A DNA stretch of 60,545 bases from the NCBI GenBank assembly GCA_964454015.1, contig CAYVQF010000033.1, positions 1 to 60,545 of the forward strand. Direction: 5' to 3'. The notes below the pieces were generated by a model that saw only the letters and a program-made list of their open reading frames with translations, ran no database searches and had not been told where the DNA came from. A program made the position numbers and the translations under genes. Of this stretch, positions 9,310 to 16,613 are shown piece by piece. Each line of letters opens with the position of its first letter. Within the stretch, counting starts at the first letter, position 1. The DNA comes from CAYVQF01 sp964454015. Its GTDB lineage: Bacteria; Myxococcota_A; Bradymonadia; UBA4248.

Positions 9310-9630
9310 CTATTCTGCGTTCTCCGCGGGCGCTGCCGACGGCTGCGCTTGCTGCTGCGCCGCCAGAGCCTCCTCGAGATCGTTGAGGCGGCTGAGCACC
9401 TCGTTGAGCTGGTGCAGGGTGCGCACCTGGTCGTGGCGAGTGGGCAGGCCCAAGCGCGTCCACAGGGCGGTCTTGGTCTCGCGTCGCCAGCGGGTGAACT
9501 TGACGCTGCTGCTCAGGGCGCCGGCCAAGGGCGCGACCACCAGGGGGCTGCGCAGCAGGGTCTCGGAGAGGCGCGCCGTGGCGTCTTCCCACTTGAAAAA
9601 GCCTTGTTTGAAGAGTTCCCAAGGTGACAT
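9310..9630 (-). CDS. Short PhaE/phasin-like PHA granule protein
   Basis: A 106-residue protein encoded just before phaC (42 bases between them). It begins MSPWELFKQGFFKWEDATAR, has a middle amphipathic region, then LGLPTRHDQVRTLHQLNEVL and a heptad-like helix ending in an Ala/Gln-rich tail. A 'PTR..V..L...L..L' element followed by a coiled coil is common to the C-termini of PhaE, PhaF and phasin-like proteins. The inferred role is as the partner or activator of the class III PhaC, but it is under a third of the usual PhaE length (about 350 residues). GAGG lies 8 bases before the ATG. Confidence 0.7.
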   Translation of the reverse strand: MSPWELFKQGFFKWEDATARLSETLLRSPLVVAPLAGALSSSVKFTRWRRETKTALWTRLGLPTRHDQVRTLHQLNEVLSRLNDLEEALAAQQQAQPSAAPAENAE

Positions 9631-9689
9631 GTGGTGTTCCTCGACTGAAAGGAAAGGATGGGATCGCTCAGGGGGTGACCATGCGGCCC

Positions 9690-10619
9690 TCAGAGGCCGA
9701 TGCGGCGCAGCTCTGTGGCGACGCCGAAGTCGCGCTGGCTTTCGCCGGTGCGGGATGTGGCGCGGGCCACTTCGCCGTAACACTCGGTCAAGAACGATGA
9801 CTGGTGGGTGGTGATGGTCTGCCCCGCGCCGCTCATGGTGACCTGGGTCGAAATCCGCAAGACGTGCTTGAAGGTGAAGTCCAAGAGCTTGATCTCGCCG
9901 GCGGCGCGCACCTGGACGTCGTAGAGGTGCTGGCCAGAGAAGGGCTCGAAACCCATGAAGACACCATTGCGAATGTTGCCGATGGCGACCCACTCGTCGC
10001 CCAAGCGCAAGGGGAAGCGGTAGACCTCGACGGGCTCCTGGTAAATGAGCAAGGTCTTGCCCGTGGCGGGGCTTTCTTCGCGCGAGGCCATGCCGAGCAG
10101 GGCGAAGGAGGCCGTGCTGTGACGGTAGATGCCCACGTTGCCGCTGCTGCGATCCATGGGGACGACGAAGGCATCGGCGGGGAAGTGCTCGGCGAACCAG
10201 AAGGAGGCAATGGGCAAGGCGGCGACGGCGAGGCGCTCCTCTTGCGCGGCCGTCCAGGACCAATCCCAGTAGCGCTGCTCACCTTCACCTGCGGTGCCGA
10301 GCAGGTCGACGGGGGCCTCGGCACCCACTGGCGAAGCCAGGTAGGTCACGGGGATGCCAAAGGCTGGGGCCAGCTCATGGGCGTCGATGCGGCCGTCGTA
10401 GTTGGGGATGCACATGGGGATCTGGGCGTCGGGATCGACGTCCTGCCCCGGGGGCACTTCGTAGCTGATGTCGGCCGTGGGGACCGTCTTGTTGTCGTCG
10501 CAGGCGGCGACCAGGGTGAGGGCCAGGGCGGCCAAGAGCGCGCGGCGCCAGAGCAAAGGTCGCGCCCGCCCTTCGGGGCGGGGCGTGGGGATCTGAACGA
10601 GGGTGGAAACAGAAGACAT
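9690..10619 (-). CDS. PHA-operon lipoprotein, paralogue of the 13.4-14.4 kb gene
   Basis: A 309-residue putative outer-surface lipoprotein. The N-terminal hydrophobic segment ends at LTLVAAC, a lipobox with Cys near residue 40 after a rather long, basic leader. The mature part starts with an Asp-rich linker and then CIPNYDGRI. It shares this element, a W-D centre, an FLTECYGEVA block and the C-terminal ELRRIGL with the lipoprotein encoded at 13396-14352, so the two are clear paralogues. The start was placed at ATG 10619, preceded by AAGG. No enzymatic motif was seen. It lies between the outer-membrane barrel gene and the PhaE-like gene in one transcription unit. Confidence 0.8.
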   Translation of the reverse strand: MSSVSTLVQIPTPRPEGRARPLLWRRALLAALALTLVAACDDNKTVPTADISYEVPPGQDVDPDAQIPMCIPNYDGRIDAHELAPAFGIPVTYLASPVGAEAPVDLLGTAGEGEQRYWDWSWTAAQEERLAVAALPIASFWFAEHFPADAFVVPMDRSSGNVGIYRHSTASFALLGMASREESPATGKTLLIYQEPVEVYRFPLRLGDEWVAIGNIRNGVFMGFEPFSGQHLYDVQVRAAGEIKLLDFTFKHVLRISTQVTMSGAGQTITTHQSSFLTECYGEVARATSRTGESQRDFGVATELRRIGL

Positions 10620-10645
10620 GGCGGCATCCCTTGTGGAGGAAGGTC

Positions 10646-12310
10646 TCAGAAGGCGAAATGCAGACGGAAGCGGAGGAGCTGGGCCGGTTTGGCCTTCATG
10701 CCCATGAGCACGTTGTCGAGGCCGCTGAAGGGGAAGAGCACGGCGTACTCGGCGGCGACTTTGAAGCCGTCCGTCGCCTCGTAGGTGAGGGTGGGATCGA
10801 GCTCGAGGCCCAGGGGGCGCTCGCCGCCTGGGGTGGACTCGGGGTAGACCGCCATGGAGAAGACCGCGGCAAGGCTGGCCGTGAGGCGCGAGGGGCCAAG
10901 GTCGAAGACGCGCCACTGGAGGTGGGGCCGGAGGTAGACCGCGTCGGTGACGGCGCCGATGATTTCGCGGAAGAGGATGCGGTCGATGTGGTAGTTGGGG
11001 TGGAAGGTGAAGTTGTCGACCGTGGTGTCGCGGGGGTAGTCGAACTGGAGACCGTCGAGATCGCCAGGTTGGGCCGTGCGGCTCAGGCCGGGGAAGGCGC
11101 CGAAGCCGGGGCTCTTGTCGCCGCCAGCGAAGCCGAAGTTCAAGCCGCCCGAGAGGGGGAAGGTGTCGACGCCGAACTCGCTCTCGAAGGCGACGCCAAA
11201 GGTGTTGGTGGTGATGGGGCGGTGGAGGAGCATGCCCGAGTCGAGGGTGGCCTGCTCGATGTTGCCCGTGAGGTAGGCGGCTTCGACTTCGACCCGGCCC
11301 CAGGGCAAGGTCAGGCGCAGCCAGGCGTCAAAGGCGGTGGCGGTGTAACCTCGGGCGACCACTCCCGGCGGTAGGCCGCTCAAGTAGGTGGAGGGGATGT
11401 CGTTTTCTTGCCACTGATGGGAGATATAGGCGCCGTAGTCGAAGGTGGCTTTGCCAGCGTTGGCGCGCCGCTCCAGGCCGATGGGGTCGGTGTAGTGGAG
11501 AACGGCGACGTTGACCGTGCGCACGTCGTCGCTGGGGTCGAGGTCGATGGTGCGGACTTGGTCTTTGCGCTGCACCCGGGGGCCGATGTGGTTGAAGTCG
11601 TAAGAGGCGGCGAAGATATGGCCGAAGAGGGGGGTGACGAAGGCGATGCGATCGGCGGCGTCGGCCGTGTCGCACTCGTCGCAGTCGCCGCCGTTGGCGA
11701 GCATGCCCAGGCCCCAGTCGGCGCCAATGCGGCCGGCCGAGATGAGTCCGATGGGGGTGAGGGCTTCGCCGTAGGCGCGCTTGATGGTGACGGCGTTGTC
11801 CGGTGAGCGCTGGCTCTTGGTGGCCAAGGGCGGCCCATCGGGGGTGGATCCCAAGGCCAAGTTATCGAGGAAATGGAGGCGCATTTTGACGCCGATGCCG
11901 CCGCCGGGTGCGACGAAGGCCAGGTCGGTGCGCAGGCGCATGTCGGCGTGGGTGAGGTTTTGGCTGCTGGGGTCGGCGGCCGGTACCGCAAAGAGGGGCT
12001 CGCCTGACGGGGTGTAGCCGTGGTCGAGGTCGAGGTTGTGCAAGAGCTCGCCGCGCAAGCGCAGGTCGAGCTTGATGTCGAAGAGCCCGCCTTCGCTGGG
12101 GGCGAGGTCGTCGCCGAGGTCTTTGAAACCCGTGGCGTGGGCAGAGAAGGCGACGCCCAAGCAGGTGATGAAGGTGGCGACGAGCCAGACGGCGCGCTGC
12201 GGTGCCCGGGTGGGGCGCGGTAGCGGGCGAGAAGAGAGGTGAAGGATCACGGTTGGCAACTCGCTGGCTAGGTCAAGGGGTTGACGTGGGGTGAGAGGGG
12301 CTTTCGCCAT
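10646..12310 (-). CDS. Outer-membrane beta-barrel protein (TIGR04551-like)
   Basis: A 554-residue protein with a signal segment (VWLVATFITCLGVAFSAHA) after a 40-residue leader. Alternating amphipathic strands follow, rich in aromatic and glycine residues, ending in RFRLHFAF. A C-terminal phenylalanine preceded by alternating residues is the usual outer-membrane insertion signal. Length and organisation recall the TIGR04551 family of myxobacterial-type proteins, but I cannot verify that here. ATG 12310 overlaps the preceding gene by 38 bases; a GTG at 12250 avoids the overlap and shortens the leader. Its place inside a PHA operon is unexpected. Confidence 0.75.
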   Translation of the reverse strand: MAKAPLTPRQPLDLASELPTVILHLSSRPLPRPTRAPQRAVWLVATFITCLGVAFSAHATGFKDLGDDLAPSEGGLFDIKLDLRLRGELLHNLDLDHGYTPSGEPLFAVPAADPSSQNLTHADMRLRTDLAFVAPGGGIGVKMRLHFLDNLALGSTPDGPPLATKSQRSPDNAVTIKRAYGEALTPIGLISAGRIGADWGLGMLANGGDCDECDTADAADRIAFVTPLFGHIFAASYDFNHIGPRVQRKDQVRTIDLDPSDDVRTVNVAVLHYTDPIGLERRANAGKATFDYGAYISHQWQENDIPSTYLSGLPPGVVARGYTATAFDAWLRLTLPWGRVEVEAAYLTGNIEQATLDSGMLLHRPITTNTFGVAFESEFGVDTFPLSGGLNFGFAGGDKSPGFGAFPGLSRTAQPGDLDGLQFDYPRDTTVDNFTFHPNYHIDRILFREIIGAVTDAVYLRPHLQWRVFDLGPSRLTASLAAVFSMAVYPESTPGGERPLGLELDPTLTYEATDGFKVAAEYAVLFPFSGLDNVLMGMKAKPAQLLRFRLHFAF

Positions 12311-13304
12311 GGGATTCCGTTGTGGCGCCGGGGACTGGTGCGGGCTGCGGCGCCGGGACGATGATGGTGGTGACAGGTGCAGTGGTGGCGGCAGGCGCGA
12401 TGTGGCCCGCGGCGAGGAAGTCCAGGAGGTCGCGGGTCGATGGGCCGCGGGCTTCGATCATGGGGAAGTGGCCGCACTGGCCATAGACGATGAGCTTGGC
12501 GTTGGGGAGGTGGTTGACCAGACGCTCGCCGAAGTGAAGGCGCGTCACTTTGTCTTCACGCCCCCAAAGCAGAAGGACGGGCTGGGTGATGGTGCGGTAG
12601 GCGTCTTGGAGATCTTCGAAGCGTTGGTCGCGGATGGCGGCCAGCGCCGCGGCCTCGGTGCCGGGTCGGTCGAGGGCATGGGCGACCTCTTCGGCGAAGG
12701 CCTCGTTGACCCAGCGCGGGTCGTAGAAGGCCGCGGTCATTTTGTCGGCCGGACGCTCTTTATAGAAGAGCCAGGTGAGGATTTCGCCGATGCCGCTGGC
12801 GCGGGCCATGACGAAGAAGGTGGGGAGCTGCTCGAAGTAGACCCAGGCGTCGTAGAGGGCGAGGCGGGTGACCCGTTCGGGAGCGGCCAGGGCCATCTGC
12901 AGGGCGACCGAGCTGCCCCAAGAATGGGCCACCACGGCGGCGCGTTCGACGCCGAGATGATCCATGAGGCCCAAGACGAGCTGGGCTTGGGCCTGGGGAG
13001 AGTAGTCGCCCTCGGGGCGCTCGGTCCAGCCGAAGCCCTTGAGGTCCATGGCGATGATGCGGTAGTCCGCGAGGAGACTGGGCCAGACGGTGGCCCAGGT
13101 CTCGAGGGCCGAGGCGAAGCCGTGGATCAAGACCACGGGCTCGCCTTGGCCGAGGTCGAGGTAGCGCATGCGGATGCCATCGACGTTGGCGTAGGTCGCG
13201 TCGAGAGGTTCCCCAGGCATGGGCCCGCTGTGGAAGGAGAGGCAGGCGCTGCTGAGGCTGGCGACACTGAGGAGGAGCGCCAAGTATAAGGGAGAGGGTC
13301 GCAT
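12273..13304 (-). CDS. Alpha/beta-hydrolase lipoprotein
   Basis: A 343-residue alpha/beta-hydrolase with lipobox LSSAC after a typical leader (ATG 13304, GGAG 8 bases upstream). The oxyanion region is VVLIHGFAS, the nucleophile elbow AHSWGSS, the acid is probably Asp in LLWGREDKV, and the His lies in GQCGHFPMIEA. The tail after about residue 300 is Pro/Ala/Thr-rich and low in complexity. The substrate is unknown. Given its place in the PHA operon, an ester such as a hydroxyalkanoate oligomer is possible, but it lacks the lipase box typical of intracellular PHA depolymerases. It may be anchored to the inner or outer membrane facing the periplasm. Confidence 0.85.
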   Translation of the reverse strand: MRPSPLYLALLLSVASLSSACLSFHSGPMPGEPLDATYANVDGIRMRYLDLGQGEPVVLIHGFASALETWATVWPSLLADYRIIAMDLKGFGWTERPEGDYSPQAQAQLVLGLMDHLGVERAAVVAHSWGSSVALQMALAAPERVTRLALYDAWVYFEQLPTFFVMARASGIGEILTWLFYKERPADKMTAAFYDPRWVNEAFAEEVAHALDRPGTEAAALAAIRDQRFEDLQDAYRTITQPVLLLWGREDKVTRLHFGERLVNHLPNAKLIVYGQCGHFPMIEARGPSTRDLLDFLAAGHIAPAATTAPVTTIIVPAPQPAPVPGATTESHGESPSHPTSTP

Positions 13305-13395
13305 GGGGGAGACTCCGAGACGGAACAGTAGGGGCGTGGACGTCATCGCGGGGGCGCAGTGGCGCCGCCATGTCGCTGTGCGGTGTGTGGGGCCA

Positions 13396-14352
13396 CTAGA
13401 GGCTCAGGCGGCGGAGCTCTTCGACGGCGGTGAACTCACCCGCAGGCGGCGATGACTTGGAAGCGACGCTGGCCACGGTGCCGAAGCACTCGGTGACGAA
13501 GGCGAAGGTGCGGGTCTTGGTCGTCATCAGGCCCACGGTTTTGGTGAGATCCGTGCTGACCCGCAGGACCTGCTGGAAGGTGCCGTAGGGGGTGTCGAGG
13601 ACACCCTTGGCGTCGACCTTGGAGATGTAGGTCTCCGAATAGTAGACGATGATGCCGTTGAAGGTCCCGGAGATGGTCGCGGCGCTGGTCCAGGTGCTGC
13701 CTTCTTCGAGGGGGAATTGGAGGATGCGGACTGGGGGGGAATAGGTGACGCGGGTGTAGGTCAGAGTGCGCTCGGGTGAGGCCACGCCCAAGAGGAGCAG
13801 CGTCTCGTCGGTGAGCTCGAAGACGCCCAGAAGCTCACTCGCCTCGGAGAGGCGGGCGACGTAAGTGGCCGAAGGGAAATCGCTGGCAAACCAGTAGATG
13901 TCCACGGGGCGCAACTCGAAGAGAGTGCTGCGATCACCGGGCAGGGTGCCACTCAAATCCCAGAAGCGCTGGCCCTGGCCGTTGACCGTGCCTGTGGTGT
14001 CCCAGGTGAGGTCGAGGGCGGTGAGGAAGGTGCCTCTGTCCCCGACCTTCATGGGCATTTCGGTCCGGGTAATGACGCCGTCGCGATTGGGTACGCAGGT
14101 CAGGGGCTGGGTGGTCTCGGTCTCGCTCTGATCACTGGTGTCGGGAGCGTCCGTGGTCTCTGGGGTGACGAGATCGACCTCGCCGTGGCCGTCGTCGTCG
14201 GGCGTTTGATCGGTGGCGTCCAGGCTGTCGGCGTCGCTGACCTCGATCGGCGGGAGCTCAGGTGAGCTGGGGGCGGTTTCGTCGTCGCAAGCTTGCGCGC
14301 CGCAAAAAACCAGGAGGGTGGCCAACAAAAGCAGCGTCGATTGGCGAAGCAT
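13396..14352 (-). CDS. First gene of the PHA operon: Asp-rich-linker lipoprotein
   Basis: A 318-residue lipoprotein with leader MLRQSTLLLLATLLVFCGAQ then a Cys at residue 22 (AQAC). An Asp/Thr/Glu-rich linker of about 60 residues follows, then a globular domain starting CVPNRDGVI. It is paralogous to the protein encoded at 9690-10619, sharing the CxPNxDGxI start, the FVTECFGTVA block and the C-terminal ELRRLSL. AAGGA lies 6 bases before ATG 14352. A strong sigma-70-like promoter and a PhaR-type box lie upstream, so this is the leader gene of the leftward PHA operon. Molecular function unknown. Confidence 0.85.
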   Translation of the reverse strand: MLRQSTLLLLATLLVFCGAQACDDETAPSSPELPPIEVSDADSLDATDQTPDDDGHGEVDLVTPETTDAPDTSDQSETETTQPLTCVPNRDGVITRTEMPMKVGDRGTFLTALDLTWDTTGTVNGQGQRFWDLSGTLPGDRSTLFELRPVDIYWFASDFPSATYVARLSEASELLGVFELTDETLLLLGVASPERTLTYTRVTYSPPVRILQFPLEEGSTWTSAATISGTFNGIIVYYSETYISKVDAKGVLDTPYGTFQQVLRVSTDLTKTVGLMTTKTRTFAFVTECFGTVASVASKSSPPAGEFTAVEELRRLSL

Positions 14353-14403
14353 GGGGGGTCCTTTGGTGCAAGGCCAGGGTCAGGCGAGGTTCACTGAGAA
14401 CGG

Positions 14404-14432
14404 ACTCTAGAAGGGGGGGCGGTGCGTGTCAA
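14404..14432 (-). promoter_or_regulatory. Promoter of the leftward PHA operon
   Basis: On the minus strand a consensus -35 TTGACA (14427-14432) is followed after 17 bases by TAGAGT (14404-14409). The predicted start is about 45 bases upstream of the first lipoprotein gene. Confidence 0.75.
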
Positions 14433-14439
14433 GCGAAAT

Positions 14440-14454
14440 TGTTGCAGTGCAGCA
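14440..14454. promoter_or_regulatory. Candidate PhaR box 1
   Basis: TGTTGCAGTGCAGCA is a near-perfect dyad around a TGCA-G-TGCA core. It lies 7 bases upstream of the -35 of the PHA operon promoter, in the divergent region between that operon and phaR. PhaR regulators are known to bind TGCA-rich repeats. The partner site is at 15207-15223. Confidence 0.6.
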
Positions 14455-14501
14455 TGAGGCGGCGACGCCGTGGCGTGGCGCAGGCGGGCAAGAGTGAGGG
14501 C

Positions 14502-14530
14502 TTGCGCTGGAGGCGCTTCCAAGGCATATC
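14502..14530 (+). promoter_or_regulatory. Possible phaR promoter
   Basis: TTGCGC (14502-14507) and CATATC (14525-14530) are 17 bases apart, about 70 bases before phaR. The match to consensus is only moderate. Confidence 0.35.
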
Positions 14531-14598
14531 ACTAGAGCTGCAAGCCCGGCCGTGACGATGGGCGCGCGATCCGAGCAGATGTGGGAGCGAAGCGACGC

Positions 14599-15204
14599 AT
14601 GGTGATTATCAAGAAGTACTCCAACCGGCGGCTCTACGACACGAAGGCGAGCAAATATATCACGCTGGATGAGCTGGCCGAGATGATTCGGAGCGGCGCC
14701 GAGCCCAAGGTGGTGGATGCGCGCAGCGACGAGGATCTGACCCAGGCGACCTTGACCCAGATCATCATGGAGAGTCGGGGGGCGGCGAAGATGCTGACCG
14801 TTCCGGTGCTGATGCAGCTCATTCGCCTGGAGCCTGCGGCGCTGACGGAGTTCATGAGCACGACCCTGTCGTGGGCGCTCCAGGCCTATCTCGGGGCCCT
14901 GCGTGGGGTGAGCCACTTCAACCCCCTGCAGATGTTGTCTGGGGTCAACCCTTTTGAGTTGCTCTATCGGCAATGGCTGACGGGGAGCCGTCCTGCCGAG
15001 GGCGGGACGCGCGCGAAGGCGGGTGCGCCGGCGCAAGCCGACATGGAAGGAGAGCCGGTGGAGGCCGTCGAGGTGCCAGCGGGGGCTGCCAAAGCGCAAG
15101 AGAAGGCGCGGGAGGCGGGGCGGGGCGAGCTGGAATTGTTGCGGCGCGAAATAGAGGCCATGCGGCTTGAGTTGGAAGGCCTTAGAAAGAATAGGGAAAG
15201 TTGA
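14599..15204 (+). CDS. phaR: PHA synthesis regulator PhaR
   Basis: DNA- and PHA-binding regulator of granule genes, 201 residues. The N-terminus has the family signature IIKKYSNRRLYDTKASKYIT and DELAEMIRSG (PHB accumulation regulator DNA-binding domain, residues 1-65). The accumulation-associated domain follows, then an Ala/Glu-rich linker and a C-terminal coiled coil (about residues 175-198). ATG 14599 is preferred to the GTG at 14581 because it starts right at the conserved domain and has GGGAG upstream. It is transcribed divergently from the PHA operon and just ahead of the phasin gene. A TGCACTGCA dyad overlaps the region right after its stop. Confidence 0.92.
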   Translation: MVIIKKYSNRRLYDTKASKYITLDELAEMIRSGAEPKVVDARSDEDLTQATLTQIIMESRGAAKMLTVPVLMQLIRLEPAALTEFMSTTLSWALQAYLGALRGVSHFNPLQMLSGVNPFELLYRQWLTGSRPAEGGTRAKAGAPAQADMEGEPVEAVEVPAGAAKAQEKAREAGRGELELLRREIEAMRLELEGLRKNRES

Positions 15205-15206
15205 AA

Positions 15207-15223
15207 TTTGTGCACTGCACAAA
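15207..15223. promoter_or_regulatory. Candidate PhaR box 2
   Basis: TTTGTGCACTGCACAAA is a perfect 17-bp dyad with one central base. It begins 3 bases after the phaR stop and ends 7 bases before the -35 of the phasin promoter. Box 1 has the same TGCA-S-TGCA core and the same distance to its -35. Confidence 0.75.
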
Positions 15224-15230
15224 ATTTTCC

Positions 15231-15258
15231 TTGACGAAAAAAGCGCGATGCCTATGCT
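15231..15258 (+). promoter_or_regulatory. Promoter of the phasin gene
   Basis: TTGACG (15231-15236), 16 bases, TATGCT (15253-15258). The predicted start is about 90 bases before the phasin ATG. It directly follows PhaR box 2. Confidence 0.65.
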
Positions 15259-15354
15259 TGGGGTCATGACGCCATGGGCGCCGCAGGTAGTCGACGTCCC
15301 GTGACCTAAACACCGTCCACCCAGGTTGGGGTGGCGCACAGGAGTACTGTACCC

Positions 15355-15645
15355 ATGACGAACCCACTTTTTCAGAACGACATGATGAGCCAATTCGTGA
15401 CCAACTGGCAGAAAGTGCTCGACGAGCAAGTCAAGCAGATGGAGAACGTCTACGAGCAGGGCGCCAAGCTTCAAGCCCAGGGCCAAGCGCAGTCCATGCA
15501 GACCTTTGACGAGCTGACGCGGCTGGCGCAGGCGCAGATGGGTTATGTGAATCAACTCCAGGAAGAGTGGCGCAAGATGTCGGTCGAGGCCATGCGCCAA
15601 GGTGCGGCGATGGCGGCGACGGCGACCAACGCCAACAAAGAATAA
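15355..15645 (+). CDS. phaP: Phasin-like PHA granule protein
   Basis: A small 96-residue helical protein, FVTNWQKVLDEQVKQMENVY then Gln/Ala-rich amphipathic helices, ending in an Ala/Thr tail. Phasins coat PHA granules and are typically repressed by PhaR until granules appear. ATG 15355 has AGGAG 10 bases upstream; an upstream GTG would add eight residues. The location directly downstream of phaR, behind a PhaR-type dyad, is the main support. Sequence alone shows only a short amphipathic helical protein. It is followed by the reductase and thiolase genes in the same direction. Confidence 0.75.
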   Translation: MTNPLFQNDMMSQFVTNWQKVLDEQVKQMENVYEQGAKLQAQGQAQSMQTFDELTRLAQAQMGYVNQLQEEWRKMSVEAMRQGAAMAATATNANKE

Positions 15646-15738
15646 GCGCAGGTGGCCTGCGCTGGCGCAGCGCAGGCTTGGGGTCCTCGGTGTGGACCTG
15701 GCGCAAGCGTTCTCAAGGAAATAGAAGGAATAAGCCTG

Positions 15739-16506
15739 ATGAGAATCCAAGACTTGAAAGTGATCGTGACCGGCGCCGGCAGCGGGATGGGGCGCCATTT
15801 TGCCCTGCGTTTTGCCGAAGAGGGTGCTCAGGTGGTGGCGGCCGACGTCAATGAGGCGGCCCTGCAAGAGGTGGTCGATGCCAGCGCTGCTTTGGCTGGT
15901 AAGGTCTTCGCCCAGTGCTGCGATGTGTCCAACGAAGAGGACGTGGCGCGGCTGGTGGAGACGGCGCACGCGAAGATGGGCGGCCTCAATGGCCTGGTCA
16001 ACAACGCGGGCATTTTCAAGGATGGGCTTCTGGTCAAGAAGGATCGCCAGAGCGGCGCCGTGGCCAAGATGGGACTGGCGCAGTGGCAGAAGGTGATCGA
16101 CGTGGACTTGACGGGTCCCTTCCTGTGCACCCGGGATTTCGCGGCCAAAATGCTCGAGACGGACACCAAGCCGGCGGTGGTGATCAACATCTCGTCGGTG
16201 AGCCGGGCTGGCAACCCTGGCCAGTCGAACTACTCGGCGGCGAAAGCGGGTTTGGTGGCGGACACGGTGTTGTGGTCCAAAGAGCTGGCGCGTCATGGGA
16301 TCCGCGTTGCGGCCGTGGCGCCTGGTTTCATCGAGACCCCGCTCTTGACGGGGATGCGGCCCGAGATGCTGGAGAAGATGCTCTCTGGTGTGCCGCTGCG
16401 GCGTTTGGGGGCACCTGAGGAGATCTTCCTCGGTCTGCGTTTCATCGTCGAGTGTGACTACTTTACGGGGCGCTGCTTGGACATCGACGGCGGCCTGACC
16501 ATGTAG
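15739..16506 (+). CDS. phaB: Acetoacetyl-CoA reductase-like short-chain dehydrogenase (PhaB-type)
   Basis: Predicted to reduce acetoacetyl-CoA to (R)-3-hydroxybutyryl-CoA for PhaC. It is a 255-residue SDR with the nucleotide-binding loop TGAGSGMGRHFA, the NNAG motif, and catalytic Ser152, Tyr165 and Lys169 (YSAAKAG). The C-terminal GRCLDIDGGLTM is typical of the FabG/PhaB group. An extra loop (KKDRQSGAVAKMG) precedes the helix before the active site. AAGGAA lies 8 bases before ATG 15739. FabG-like activity cannot be excluded from sequence, but the location between phasin and thiolase genes argues for a PHA role. It ends at a strong terminator. Confidence 0.8.
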   Translation: MRIQDLKVIVTGAGSGMGRHFALRFAEEGAQVVAADVNEAALQEVVDASAALAGKVFAQCCDVSNEEDVARLVETAHAKMGGLNGLVNNAGIFKDGLLVKKDRQSGAVAKMGLAQWQKVIDVDLTGPFLCTRDFAAKMLETDTKPAVVINISSVSRAGNPGQSNYSAAKAGLVADTVLWSKELARHGIRVAAVAPGFIETPLLTGMRPEMLEKMLSGVPLRRLGAPEEIFLGLRFIVECDYFTGRCLDIDGGLTM

Positions 16507-16513
16507 GCGACGA

Positions 16514-16547
16514 GAGCCGCTGGCGAATGACCAGCGGCTCTTTTTTT
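16514..16547 (+). terminator. Intrinsic terminator after the reductase gene
   Basis: A perfect 10-bp stem GAGCCGCTGG / CCAGCGGCTC with a 7-base loop is followed by seven T residues. It lies 8 bases after the reductase stop and separates it from the thiolase gene. Confidence 0.93.
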
Positions 16548-16613
16548 GCACCATTGCTGACGACACATTGAGGCGCGCTGGCTACGGTCTTGGCCCGCCT
16601 GAGGAGAGCATCG

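Noticed and set aside
12273..13304. Calling the operon hydrolase a PHA depolymerase
   Set aside because: The nucleophile elbow AHSWGSS is a general alpha/beta-hydrolase form, and no PHA-depolymerase-specific feature or substrate-binding domain is visible. Context alone is not enough.
14407..16566. A 719-codon open frame on the minus strand across phaR, phasin and the reductase gene
   Set aside because: It is antisense to four well-identified genes. Long shadow frames are expected in high-GC DNA, and the product is His/Arg-rich without any domain.
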